DNA of 64,000 nucleotides from CAZCFB01 sp964511535 (GTDB lineage Bacteria > Myxococcota_A > Polyangia > GCA-2747355 > CAZCFB01). The position numbers and the translations under genes were made by a program. Below are positions 35,151 to 43,595 of the stretch, one piece after another. How positions within the stretch are numbered: the first letter of the stretch is position 1; each line of letters opens with the position of its first letter. The DNA is taken from the NCBI GenBank assembly GCA_964511535.1, contig CAZEFW010000004.1, positions 87,874 to 151,873 of the forward strand, read 5' to 3'. The notes beneath the pieces are model-generated. The model was not told where the DNA came from, made no database searches, and was given only the letters and a program-made list of their open reading frames with translations.

Positions 35151-35996
35151 CTACGACTGTTTGCCGCCCTGCTTGAGCCAGCGGATGACGCGCTTGAGGT
35201 CCATGACGCGGCCGTACTTGGTCTTGGACCCGAGCAGCACCACGGTCAGGGTGCCCAGCCCGCGGGCCTTGAGCACCGTGGCCAGGCAGTAGCCGGCCGA
35301 GCTGTTGTAGCCCGTCTTGGAGGCGAGGAAGTGCAGGTTCTTCGCGCCCACCACCGGGTTGGTGTTGCGGTACACGATCTTCAGGTAGCCCTTGACCGGT
35401 TTGACCGTGTACTCGCTCTTGCCCATGATCTTGGCCAGCGCCTTGACCTTGCTGGCGGCGCGGGCGATGCGGGCCACCTCCCAGGCGGTGCTCACGTTGC
35501 CGTGGTCGATGCCCACCGGGCCCTTGAAGGTGGTCTTCTTCAGGCCGTCGCGCCGGGCGCGCTCGTTCATGGCCTGAACCAGGGCGTTGGCGTGCAGGCC
35601 CACGGCCCGGCCCAGGGCCGAGACCGCCCGGTTATCAGAGGCCATGAGCGCGGCGTGCAGCAGGTCGCGGTTCTTGTAGACCCACTTGAGCTCCAGGCGG
35701 GTGCGGCACCCCTTGAGCGCCACCTTGTGATCTTCGCGGCTGATGGCGGTGCCCTTGTCGAGCTTGAGGCCCTTGTCCATCACCACCAGCGCCGCCTGCA
35801 TCTTGGTCAGGCTGGCGATGGAGCGCACCTCGGTGGCCTTGCGCGCCAGCAACGCCTTGCCGGTCTTGGTGTCCAGCACCAGCACGGCCTTGGAGTTGAG
35901 CACCGGTCCGCCGTCCTTTGACAGCGGGACCTTGTTGGCCCGGGCCACGCCCGGCAGGAGCAGGGCAGCGGCTATGAGCAGGATCCTGAACATCAT
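35151..35996 (-). CDS. D-alanyl-D-alanine endopeptidase (PBP7-like, peptidase S11)
   Basis: 281 residues from the ATG at 35996 (MMFRILLIAAALLLPGVARA signal), preceded by GGGAAGG. The penicillin-binding triad is complete: Ser62-Leu-Thr-Lys (SIASLTKMQAA), SDN at about 120-122, and KTG near residue 228 (ASKTGYNSSAGYC). The short length without a C-terminal anchor fits PbpG-type enzymes, which cut D-Ala-mDAP cross-links in periplasmic peptidoglycan. It is 31 bases downstream of the S9 peptidase gene, same strand. Confidence 0.92.
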   Translation of the reverse strand: MMFRILLIAAALLLPGVARANKVPLSKDGGPVLNSKAVLVLDTKTGKALLARKATEVRSIASLTKMQAALVVMDKGLKLDKGTAISREDHKVALKGCRTRLELKWVYKNRDLLHAALMASDNRAVSALGRAVGLHANALVQAMNERARRDGLKKTTFKGPVGIDHGNVSTAWEVARIARAASKVKALAKIMGKSEYTVKPVKGYLKIVYRNTNPVVGAKNLHFLASKTGYNSSAGYCLATVLKARGLGTLTVVLLGSKTKYGRVMDLKRVIRWLKQGGKQS

Positions 35997-36027
35997 CCTT
36001 CCCTCAGGGTAACACCAACATCGCGGG

Positions 36028-38055
36028 TCACCGCAAATACCGGCCGAGCCAGTCGTGCATGGTGTTCCACCACAGCTCAATGTTCTGCGGCTTCTGCACG
36101 AAGTGATCCTCGTCCGGGAAGTAGAGCAGCCGCGAAGGGATCCCTTGCCGCTGCAGGGCAGTGAACATCTGGAACCCCTGCTCCACTGGCACGCGGTAGT
36201 CGTGCTGGCCGTGGATCACCAGGGTCGGGGTGCTCAGCTTTTCGGCGTAGGAGTGTGGCGACATCTTGCGGAACAGCTCGCGGTTGGTCCAGGGCGTGCC
36301 CTTCATGTCCCACTCCGGAAACCACAGCTCCTCGGTGGAGCCGTACTTCGACTCCATGTTGAACAGCCCGGCGTGGCTGATGATGCAGTTGAAGCGCGGG
36401 GTGTTGACCGCCACCCAGTTGGCCATGTACCCGCCGTACGACGCGCCCGCGGCGCAGATCTTGCCCTTCTTGACGTAGGGCAATTTCTCCATGGTATCGA
36501 GGCCTTTGATCACGTCGTGGTACGGCTTGCCGCCCCAGTCGCCGCGGATGGAGTCGGTGAACTTCTGGCCGAAGCCCACGCTGCCGTGGAAGTTGAGGCC
36601 GAAGATCACGTACCCCCTCGACGCGAACATCTGCAGGTTCCAGCGCGGGTGGAAGCTGTCGCCGGTCATGCCCTGGGGTCCGCCGTGGATCATCATCATG
36701 GCCGGGTACTTGCGACCCTTCTTGAAGCCCGGGGGCCGGACCACAACAGCGTGGATCTTGTCGCCGTTGGCGCCCTTGTACCAGACATGCTCCGCTTTCT
36801 GAAAGTCGCACTTCTTCGGCAGCCAGGCGTTGAGCCGGGTCAGCGCCACGTCTCCCTTGCCGTCCGTGCCGATGGCGTGCACCTCGGGCGCCTGATCGGC
36901 GGCCTGGCGGGAGTAGACGATGCGCTTGCCGTCGCGCGAGATGTTCAGGCTCTTGGCGTACAGCCCCTGCGACAGCTGCTTAACGCCCGCGGCCGTGACC
37001 TGGTAAAGCTCCACGAAGCCGTGCCACGGCGCGTTGAAGAACAGCCGGTCCGAGGCAGGGCCCCACTTCAGGTCGAACGGGTGTCCGGTGTACCCCTTTG
37101 TCCACTCCACCTCCTTGCCGGTCTTGCGGTGGCGCACCATGACCCGGGGGCGATCCGACTCGTAGCCGGCCCGCGGCATGGAGAGGTAGGCCAGGGACTT
37201 GCCGTCCGGCGAGTACCGCGGCGTATTGTCGTTCCCCTTCGAGCTGCTGATGCGGCGCGCCTTGCCGCCCGACAGGGGCACCTCGAACACGTCGTTGTTG
37301 GTGCTGGTGGCCACTACCTTGTCGGTGTTGGCCACGTAGGCCAGGTACTTTCCGTCGGGCGAGAAGTCGTAGTCCGGGTGGCCTCCCAGGGACACGGGCG
37401 GGGCGTCATGCGGCCCGGGGGTCATGTCCTTGACGCCGCTGCCGTCCACGTTGACCACGAACACATGGCTGCGGCGGGCGTCGCGCCAGTGGTTCCAGTG
37501 CCGGTAAAGCAGCCCGTCGATGACCATCGCCTTGACCTTGCTCTTCTTCTTGGCGGCGAGCTTCTTCTCGTTGCACTCCTGCGCCTTCTTGCCCTTGCAT
37601 TCGGGCCAGACAGAGGAGACGAAGGCCAGCCGCTTGCTGTCCGGGGACCAGACCGGCCCCCAGGCGCCAGTGGCCAGGGAGGTCAGCTTGCGCGCCTCGC
37701 CGCCCGAGGTGGGCAGCAGCCAGATCTGCGGGCCCTTGCCGCTGCGTCCGGACACGAACGCCAGGTACTTGCCGTCGGGGGAGTAGGCAGGGCTGCTCTC
37801 GCCGGCGGGGCTGTTGGTCAGCCGGCGCAGGTTGCCCGGGCCATCGCCCACGGTGACGCGCCAGATATGTTTCCCGTGACCGTTTTTGTCATAGTTGGCC
37901 TTCTTGATGACAAAGGCGGCCTCCTTGCCGGAGGGGTGCAAGCTCACCGAGCTGATCCACTTGATGGCGAGCAGATCCTTGATGGTCATCGGCTTGGCGT
38001 GGGCCGCCGGCGCAACCAGCACCAGGGCCAAAGACAGGGACAGAGCGCGACTCAT
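36028..38055 (-). CDS. S9 family prolyl-oligopeptidase-type peptidase
   Basis: 675 residues with a signal peptide (ALSLSLALVLVAPAAHA). The N-terminal two-thirds is a WD-like propeller with YSPDGKYLAFVSG, WSPDSKRLAFVSS and FSPDGKYLAYVAN blades. The catalytic domain has Ser539 in AGASYGGYM, Asp619 in HGQHDYRVP and His651 in DEDHFV. This is the dipeptidyl/acylaminoacyl peptidase class, here periplasmic. AAGGAGAC precedes the ATG. A weak promoter (TTGCCC, 16 bases, TATGAT) is seen upstream at 38110-38083. Confidence 0.94.
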   Translation of the reverse strand: MSRALSLSLALVLVAPAAHAKPMTIKDLLAIKWISSVSLHPSGKEAAFVIKKANYDKNGHGKHIWRVTVGDGPGNLRRLTNSPAGESSPAYSPDGKYLAFVSGRSGKGPQIWLLPTSGGEARKLTSLATGAWGPVWSPDSKRLAFVSSVWPECKGKKAQECNEKKLAAKKKSKVKAMVIDGLLYRHWNHWRDARRSHVFVVNVDGSGVKDMTPGPHDAPPVSLGGHPDYDFSPDGKYLAYVANTDKVVATSTNNDVFEVPLSGGKARRISSSKGNDNTPRYSPDGKSLAYLSMPRAGYESDRPRVMVRHRKTGKEVEWTKGYTGHPFDLKWGPASDRLFFNAPWHGFVELYQVTAAGVKQLSQGLYAKSLNISRDGKRIVYSRQAADQAPEVHAIGTDGKGDVALTRLNAWLPKKCDFQKAEHVWYKGANGDKIHAVVVRPPGFKKGRKYPAMMMIHGGPQGMTGDSFHPRWNLQMFASRGYVIFGLNFHGSVGFGQKFTDSIRGDWGGKPYHDVIKGLDTMEKLPYVKKGKICAAGASYGGYMANWVAVNTPRFNCIISHAGLFNMESKYGSTEELWFPEWDMKGTPWTNRELFRKMSPHSYAEKLSTPTLVIHGQHDYRVPVEQGFQMFTALQRQGIPSRLLYFPDEDHFVQKPQNIELWWNTMHDWLGRYLR

Positions 38056-38082
38056 GGGGTCTCCTTGGGCTATCGACGCCGA

Positions 38083-38110
38083 ATCATAGAAGAGAATTCA
38101 AGAAGGGCAA
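38083..38110 (-). promoter_or_regulatory. Possible promoter for the S9 peptidase gene
   Basis: Minus strand TTGCCC (38110-38105), 16-base spacer, TATGAT (38088-38083), 28 bases before the ATG at 38055. The -10 box is good and the -35 box poor. The rest of 38056-38191 holds only a short GTGGACG/GGACGT direct repeat (about 38130-38160). Confidence 0.4.
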
Positions 38111-38191
38111 CCCATCAACCAAAACGTTGGCGTGGACGTAAACATGGACGTGGACGCAAGCCGCCCCGTCCCCAACTCTCCCACCGCCCCC

Positions 38192-39886
38192 TCAGTAGTT
38201 GAACGCCGAGCCCCCCACGAACTCGCGCAGGATGGAGATCTGGGGCACCGGCTCGTCGAACATGGGCACGAAGTGCTGAACGAAGCGCAGCAACCGGTAG
38301 GCGTCCACGAAGGACGAGCTGTCCCGGGGCACCTCGAGCAAGAACCGCTCGGCGTACAGCCGCAGCACCGCCTGCTCGTAGATCAACGCCGAGTTGAACA
38401 TCACGTCCGCGCTGTCCTGGAACGGGAAGATGTTGCGCAGCTCGCCGCGGCGCACCGAGGGCCAGTTGGCGATGGTCTGGGCAGCCGAGTAACCGCGGTA
38501 CAGCCGGTCGCGCACGATGCGGCGCAAAAAGCGCGTGTCGGAGGTGAAGATCCGGTTGTGATCGTCGATGCAAAGCTGGGTCAGCGCGCTGATGTAGATC
38601 TTGAACTTCTGCTCCACCGGCACGTCGGCAGTGAGCCGGTCGTTCAGGCCGTGGATCCCCTCCACCACCAGGATCTGCCCCGGATCCAGCTTCATCGGCT
38701 TCCACTTCTCCCGCGGGGCGCGCTTGCCGGTCTCGAAGTTGAACTTGGGGGTCAGCACCTCCTGCCCGCTCATCAGCTTGACCAGGGTCTCGTTGAACAG
38801 GTCCAGGTCGATGGCCTCGATGGCCTCGAAGTCGTACTTGCCCTTGCTGTCCAGAGGCGTCTCTTCCCGGTTGACGTAGAAGTTGTCCACCGACAGGGCC
38901 ACCGGCACGACGCCGCTGACCCGCAGCTGCAGGCTCAGGCGCTTGGAGAAGGTGGTCTTGCCTGACGAGGACGGCCCGGCGATGGTCACCAGCCGCACCC
39001 GCTGCCGCTCCTGGCTGATGCGGTCGGCGATCTGGGCGATCTTCTTCTCGTGCAGGCCCTCGGCCACGCGGATCAGCTGGCCCGCATCGCCCGCAACGGT
39101 CAGGGCGTTGAGCTGCCCCACGTTCTCCACCCCGAGGATGGCGTTCCACTCGCGGGTCTCGCGGTAGGCGGCGAACAGCCCGGGAGAGTCCTTGTACGGC
39201 CCGATCTGCTTCGGCTTCCAGCGCGACGGGAAGCGCAGGATCAGCCCGGGCGGGTAGTGCTCCAGCTCGAAGGTCTTGATCAGCCCGGTGCTGGGCGCCA
39301 CCGGGTAGTGATGAATGTCCCGGAACGCGCCGAGCCGCACCACCGTGACGAAGGGCTCGAAGTGGTTGGCCAGCAGCTGCGCCTTGTCCGGCTGCTCTGC
39401 CTTGTTGAAGATCTCCTCCGCCTCGTCGATGTGCACCCGCTCCAGCGCCAGCGGCATGTCAGCGGCGACCAGCCTTTCCATGCGCGCCCGCAGCTTGCCC
39501 ACCTGCGCCTTGGTGATGGAGCGCTCGCCCTGAAACTGGTAGTGGTAGCCGTTGCCCATGGCCTGGCCGATGATGACCCGCACCTCGGGCCAGAGCTGGC
39601 GCGCCGCCTCGAGCAGCACCAGGGCGGCGGTGCGGCGGTAGACCAGCACCCCCTCGCGCATGCGGTAGTCCACCGGGAAAATCTCCGCCGGGGCGCACAG
39701 GGGAAAGGCCAGGTCAACGCAGCGGTTGTGGACCAGCGCCGCCAGCGCGGGAAGCGACGAGGGCTCGCGGTGGGCGGCGATGACCTCGCCCACGGGCGTT
39801 CCGTAAGGAATGCGGAGATCCTTGTCCGCCAGCTTGATCGTCAAGGAATGGCTGGATTCATGGGGTTGTGTGGTGCCTGGTGACAT
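38192..39886 (-). CDS. TGS-domain nucleoside (uridine) kinase
   Basis: 564 residues with three parts. Residues of about 12-75 are a TGS-type domain (LTIKLADKDLRIPYGTPVGE). Residues of about 80-215 resemble the second additional domain of threonyl-tRNA synthetase (GYHYQFQGE, HFEPFVTVVRLG). Residues of about 290-560 form a P-loop kinase of the phosphoribulokinase/uridine kinase family with Walker A GPSSSGKT at 304-311 and LSVDNFYVNREETP. The fusion is known in several bacterial phyla. The expected reaction is phosphorylation of uridine or a related nucleoside. The ThrRS-like part suggests a link to translation, which is inference. Confidence 0.9.
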   Translation of the reverse strand: MSPGTTQPHESSHSLTIKLADKDLRIPYGTPVGEVIAAHREPSSLPALAALVHNRCVDLAFPLCAPAEIFPVDYRMREGVLVYRRTAALVLLEAARQLWPEVRVIIGQAMGNGYHYQFQGERSITKAQVGKLRARMERLVAADMPLALERVHIDEAEEIFNKAEQPDKAQLLANHFEPFVTVVRLGAFRDIHHYPVAPSTGLIKTFELEHYPPGLILRFPSRWKPKQIGPYKDSPGLFAAYRETREWNAILGVENVGQLNALTVAGDAGQLIRVAEGLHEKKIAQIADRISQERQRVRLVTIAGPSSSGKTTFSKRLSLQLRVSGVVPVALSVDNFYVNREETPLDSKGKYDFEAIEAIDLDLFNETLVKLMSGQEVLTPKFNFETGKRAPREKWKPMKLDPGQILVVEGIHGLNDRLTADVPVEQKFKIYISALTQLCIDDHNRIFTSDTRFLRRIVRDRLYRGYSAAQTIANWPSVRRGELRNIFPFQDSADVMFNSALIYEQAVLRLYAERFLLEVPRDSSSFVDAYRLLRFVQHFVPMFDEPVPQISILREFVGGSAFNY

Positions 39887-40002
39887 GGGGCAGAGAGTCT
39901 AGCACGCCTCCCCGGTTCGGCTTCTTTTCTGCCTGGCAGGCCCCGTTTTATGGGTGTAGCCTACCCTGCTCGGGGCCCCCCGACCCCGCAGGAGCACATC
40001 CC

Positions 40003-41292
40003 ATGTCCAACCATGTCGTACCGATCATATACAACCTGTTTCCCCGCCTGGTGGGAGATATGACGCGCTGGCCGGCCCACGCCGCCCGGGCGCAGCAGAT
40101 GGGGTTCAACTGGATCTACCTCAACCCGGTTCACTACCCCGGCTTCTCCGGCAGCCTCTACGCGGTCAAGGACTTCTACCGGCTCAACCCGCTGTTCATC
40201 CCGGATGGCGCCGCCGAGCCGATGGAGTCGCTGCGGCAGACCCTGACCGCGATTCACGACCAGGGCCTGAAGGTGATGATGGACCTGGTGATCAACCACA
40301 CCGCCATCGACTCCGTGCTGGTGGAGCAGCACCCGAGCTGGTTCAAGCATGACGAGGCCGGCGAGCTGGTCTCGCCCTCGGCCATCGACCCCGCAGACGC
40401 GCGCAACGTGACGGTATGGGGCGACCTGGCGGAGCTGGACCACGAGGGCAGCGACGACCGCGCGGGGCTGTGGGCGTACTGGATCGAGATGGTCGAGTAC
40501 TTCCTGGACCTCGGCTTCGACGGCTTCCGCTGCGACGCGGCCTACATGGTGTCCCCCGAGCTGTGGACCAGGCTCATCGGGGCGGCCCGGGCCAAACACC
40601 CCGAGGTGCTGTTCGCCGCGGAGACCCTCGGGTGTCGCCTCGAGGAGGTGGAGCAGCTCGACGGGGTCGGGTTCGACTACCTGTTCAACAGCTCAAAATA
40701 CTGGAACTTCGACGCCCCGTGGGCCCTGGAGCAGCACGCCGAGTTCAGGCCCATCGCGCCGAGCATCTCCTTCGCCGAGTCCCACGACACGCCGCGGCTG
40801 ATGGCCGAGACCGACGGCTTGCTGCAGGTGCAGAGGCAGCGTTACCTGCTGTCGGCCATCTTCTCCTCCGGCGTGCTGATGCCGGCGGGCTTCGAGTTCG
40901 GCTTCACCCGGAAGATGGACGTGGTCACCAGCACGCCGGACGACTGGGAGGAGACGGGGGTGGACCTGTCTGACTTCATCGGCCGCGTCAACCGACTCAA
41001 GGGCGACCTCGCCGTGCTGCGCGACGAGGGGCTGTGGGAGGTGGTGACCGACCTGAACGGCGCCACCACCCTGCTGTGCAAACACGGCACCCGGGCGCCC
41101 GGCGCAGTGCTCGCCCTGATCAACAAGGACTGGACCTCCCCCCAGACCGCCTCCCTGCCCGACCTGTCGGCGTTCATCACGGGGCCGGTGACCTGCGCTC
41201 GACCCTGCCGGGATGAGGAGCCCGCTGCACTGCCGGAGGGTGACGATTTCCAGCTTGATCCCGCGGAGATAGTGCTGCTCTACACAAGCTGA
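40003..41292 (+). CDS. Alpha-amylase family (GH13) glycosidase
   Basis: 429 residues from the ATG at 40003 after GCAGGAGC. The GH13 barrel motifs are present: MMDLVINHTA (region I), GFDGFRCDAAYM with the nucleophile Asp (region II), LFAAETLG with the acid Glu (region III) and FAESHDTPR with the transition-state Asp (region IV). The short, compact form without starch-binding domains and the SWFKHDEAG stretch recall maltosyltransferase-like and intracellular amylases. There is no signal peptide, so it likely works on glycogen or maltodextrins in the cytoplasm. It precedes ilvE by 57 bases. Confidence 0.88.
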   Translation: MSNHVVPIIYNLFPRLVGDMTRWPAHAARAQQMGFNWIYLNPVHYPGFSGSLYAVKDFYRLNPLFIPDGAAEPMESLRQTLTAIHDQGLKVMMDLVINHTAIDSVLVEQHPSWFKHDEAGELVSPSAIDPADARNVTVWGDLAELDHEGSDDRAGLWAYWIEMVEYFLDLGFDGFRCDAAYMVSPELWTRLIGAARAKHPEVLFAAETLGCRLEEVEQLDGVGFDYLFNSSKYWNFDAPWALEQHAEFRPIAPSISFAESHDTPRLMAETDGLLQVQRQRYLLSAIFSSGVLMPAGFEFGFTRKMDVVTSTPDDWEETGVDLSDFIGRVNRLKGDLAVLRDEGLWEVVTDLNGATTLLCKHGTRAPGAVLALINKDWTSPQTASLPDLSAFITGPVTCARPCRDEEPAALPEGDDFQLDPAEIVLLYTS

Positions 41293-41349
41293 CGCGACTT
41301 CTGATATGGTTCCCCCCGCCTGCCACCCCCAATACAAGGAGGAGGGAAC

Positions 41350-42426
41350 ATGAACATAAGCATCACCAGGGTCGAAGAGAGCCAGCTGAAACCGAAGCCC
41401 CAGGACGAGAGCAAGCTCGGCTTCGGACAGTATTTCTCCGATCACATGTTCATGTTGGACTACACCCCCGACGATGGCTGGCACGATCCGCGGATTCAAC
41501 AGTACAAGGATCTGTTCGTCAGCCCGGCGGCCATGGTGCTGCACTACGGCCAGGAGGCGTTCGAGGGGCTCAAGGCCTACCGCGGCAAGGACGGCGGCGT
41601 CCGCCTGTTCCGGCACCGCAAGAACTTCGAGCGGCTCAACGCGTCGTGTGAGCGCCTGTGCATGCCGCCCCTGGACATCGACCAGGTCTCCGACGCGCTC
41701 AAGCAGCTGGTGCTGCTGGAGCGGGACTGGATCCCCACCACCGAGGGGTGCGCGCTGTACATCCGGCCCAACATCATCGCCGTGGACCCGTTCCTCGGCG
41801 TGCGACCGTCGAACAACTACTTCTTCTACATCATCGTGGGCCCGGTGGGCGCGTACTACCCCGAGGGCTTCAACCCGGTGAGCATCTACGTCAGCGACAA
41901 GTATGTGCGCGCGGTGGAGGGCGGCTGCGGCTCGGCCAAGACCGCCGGCAACTACGCCGCCAGCCTGCTGGCCCAGCGCGAGGCTGCCAACGCCGGCTAC
42001 ACCCAGGTGCTGTGGCTCGACGCCAAGGAGCGCAAGTACGTGGAAGAGGTGGGCACCATGAACATCTTCTTCGCCATCGGCGACGAGGTGATCACCGCGC
42101 CGCTCGAGGGCACCATCCTGCCCGGCGTGACGCGGGACTCGGTGATCCACATCCTCAAGCAGTGGGGCGTCAAGGTAGTGGAGCGCAAGCTGGCCATCGA
42201 CGAGGTCATCGCAGCGGCTGACAGCGGCGAGCTGAAGGAGGTGTTCGGCTCGGGAACGGCGGCCATCATCTCCCCGGTGGGCGAGATCTTCTACAAGGGC
42301 AAGAAGACCCGCGTGGCCGACGGCGAGACCGGCGCGCTGTCACAGAAGCTGTACGACCACATCCTGGACCTGCAGTACGGCGAGATCGAGGACAAGTACG
42401 GCTGGGTCGAGCGCATCGACCTGTAG
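41350..42426 (+). CDS. ilvE: Branched-chain amino acid aminotransferase
   Basis: 358 residues, fold type IV. The pyridoxal-phosphate lysine is Lys197 in GGCGSAKTAGNYAASL. YGQEAFEGLKAYR and the loop LPGVTRDSVI are typical of BcaT group II enzymes. It makes or breaks down Leu, Ile and Val. An AAGGAGGAGGG site lies eight or so bases before the ATG. Confidence 0.96.
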   Translation: MNISITRVEESQLKPKPQDESKLGFGQYFSDHMFMLDYTPDDGWHDPRIQQYKDLFVSPAAMVLHYGQEAFEGLKAYRGKDGGVRLFRHRKNFERLNASCERLCMPPLDIDQVSDALKQLVLLERDWIPTTEGCALYIRPNIIAVDPFLGVRPSNNYFFYIIVGPVGAYYPEGFNPVSIYVSDKYVRAVEGGCGSAKTAGNYAASLLAQREAANAGYTQVLWLDAKERKYVEEVGTMNIFFAIGDEVITAPLEGTILPGVTRDSVIHILKQWGVKVVERKLAIDEVIAAADSGELKEVFGSGTAAIISPVGEIFYKGKKTRVADGETGALSQKLYDHILDLQYGEIEDKYGWVERIDL

Positions 42427-42455
42427 GGGAGGCCAGCAGGCCCCCCGCGCTCCGC

Positions 42456-43037
42456 TCAATCCCCCACGGACACGTAGACCAGCAGCGTGGTGCGGCCGAG
42501 GCCGACATCCTCCATGGCCACCTGCGCGGTCTGGCCGTTGAGCACCCGCGGCGGCACGGCCACCTCGATCATGTGGTCCTCGGAGACGCGGCCGGCCCCG
42601 TCGCACACCTTGCACACCAGGCGCTGGCGCTCGCTCGCGTCGCGACACGCCGGGCAATGGCGGATCACCGGGATATGCACCGGCTGCAGCCCCCCGAGGC
42701 GCGCCTCGGCGTGGGACAGGCGCAGCTCCACGTACAGGTCCTTGCCTGCCTGCTGCGCCCGGACCGGCGCCTCCACCGCTTCGGGGACGAAGCCGCCGAA
42801 GAAGCGGTCCACCTCCTCGGTGGCCTCTGGCAAGTCGGCGGGCTCCTGCTCCATCAGCGCGGCCTGGCGCCGCTCGGAGTAAGAGCGCTCCACATGAAAT
42901 GACAGGGGGTCCTGAGGATCCGCGCGCTGCTCCGGCGTGCGCATACGGGTCACCAGGCGACGGTAAGCGGTCTGGACCGCGCTGGCATCCGCGCCCCGGG
43001 GCACCCCGAGCGCGACAAAGAATTTTCTGTGCTCCAT
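42456..43037 (-). CDS. DnaJ-like protein with degenerate J domain and half zinc finger
   Basis: About 193 residues from the ATG at 43037. The N-terminus KFFVALGVPRGADASAVQTAYRRLV has the J-domain helix I/II pattern. The HPD that activates DnaK is missing; TRMRTPEQRADPQDP is found at that place. Residues of about 120-150 carry CPACRDASERQRLVCKVCDGAG, a single pair of CxxC units instead of four. The C-terminus resembles a DnaJ substrate-binding domain (IEVAVPPRVLNGQTAQVAM). It may hold or sort client proteins without calling DnaK. It could instead be a pseudo-chaperone with another role. Confidence 0.75.
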   Translation of the reverse strand: MEHRKFFVALGVPRGADASAVQTAYRRLVTRMRTPEQRADPQDPLSFHVERSYSERRQAALMEQEPADLPEATEEVDRFFGGFVPEAVEAPVRAQQAGKDLYVELRLSHAEARLGGLQPVHIPVIRHCPACRDASERQRLVCKVCDGAGRVSEDHMIEVAVPPRVLNGQTAQVAMEDVGLGRTTLLVYVSVGD

Positions 43038-43092
43038 ACCCAGTGATTCTGGCCCCAACCGCCCCCAGTCTCAACCCACCCCGCGCCAATTA

Positions 43093-43196
43093 TAAAATGT
43101 CATATGGTGGGGTCTGACCCCCCTACTTGACATTTTAGAGCAACAGCAACGGAATATGTCATATGGTGGGGTCTGACCCCCCTACTTGACATTTTA
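43093..43196. repeat. Paired palindromic repeat, site B (two copies)
   Basis: Copies at 43093-43137 and 43153-43196, 15 bases apart, with core GGGGTCTGACCCC and arms AAATGTCA (ATATGTCA in the second copy) and TGACATTTT. The right end of the second copy supplies the TAA stop codon of the rhodanese gene. Same family as 9724-9829, same orientation of the arms. Confidence 0.9.
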
Positions 43197-43571
43197 GCGG
43201 GTGGCGGCCTGGACGCGTTGCCAGTTGGTCATGGCCTTCATGTCCAGCACGCGGGCGAAGCCGCGCTGGCGCAGGATGGACGCGGCGTGGGCGCTGCGGC
43301 TGCCGCTGCGGCAGTAGACCACCACCGGCTTCTTCTTCTTGCCCACCTTCTTCAGCCGGGCGGGGAGCTCGGCCAGCGGGATGTTCACCGCGCCCGGCAC
43401 ATGGCCGGAGCCAAACTCGCCGGGAGTGCGCACGTCCACGATGCGCGCGCCCGAGGCCAGGGCCTCGCGTACGGCCAGAAGCTCCTCGGCCCCGAGCCGC
43501 GACCGCAGCTGTTTGTAGATTAAGAACGCGACGATCAGCGCCGCCGCGGCCAGGTAGATCTTCCAGTTCAT
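43194..43571 (-). CDS. Membrane-anchored rhodanese
   Basis: 125 residues. One N-terminal membrane helix (IYLAAAALIVAFLIY) is followed by a single rhodanese domain. The active loop is YCRSGSRSAHAA with the persulfide cysteine. ARIVDVRTPGEFGSGHVPGAVNIPL is the usual entry to the fold. It carries sulfane sulfur at the membrane. The start is 24 bases after the stop of the HesB-like selenoprotein gene, with GGAGGGG as ribosome site, so the two are probably one operon. Its stop TAA belongs to a palindromic repeat. Confidence 0.92.
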   Translation of the reverse strand: MNWKIYLAAAALIVAFLIYKQLRSRLGAEELLAVREALASGARIVDVRTPGEFGSGHVPGAVNIPLAELPARLKKVGKKKKPVVVYCRSGSRSAHAASILRQRGFARVLDMKAMTNWQRVQAATR

Positions 43572-43595
43572 GGGCCCCTCCGCTTCCTGCGAGGT

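Noticed and set aside
36055..38202. 715-codon plus-strand frame
   Set aside because: Antisense of the S9 peptidase, whose catalytic triad is intact on the minus strand.
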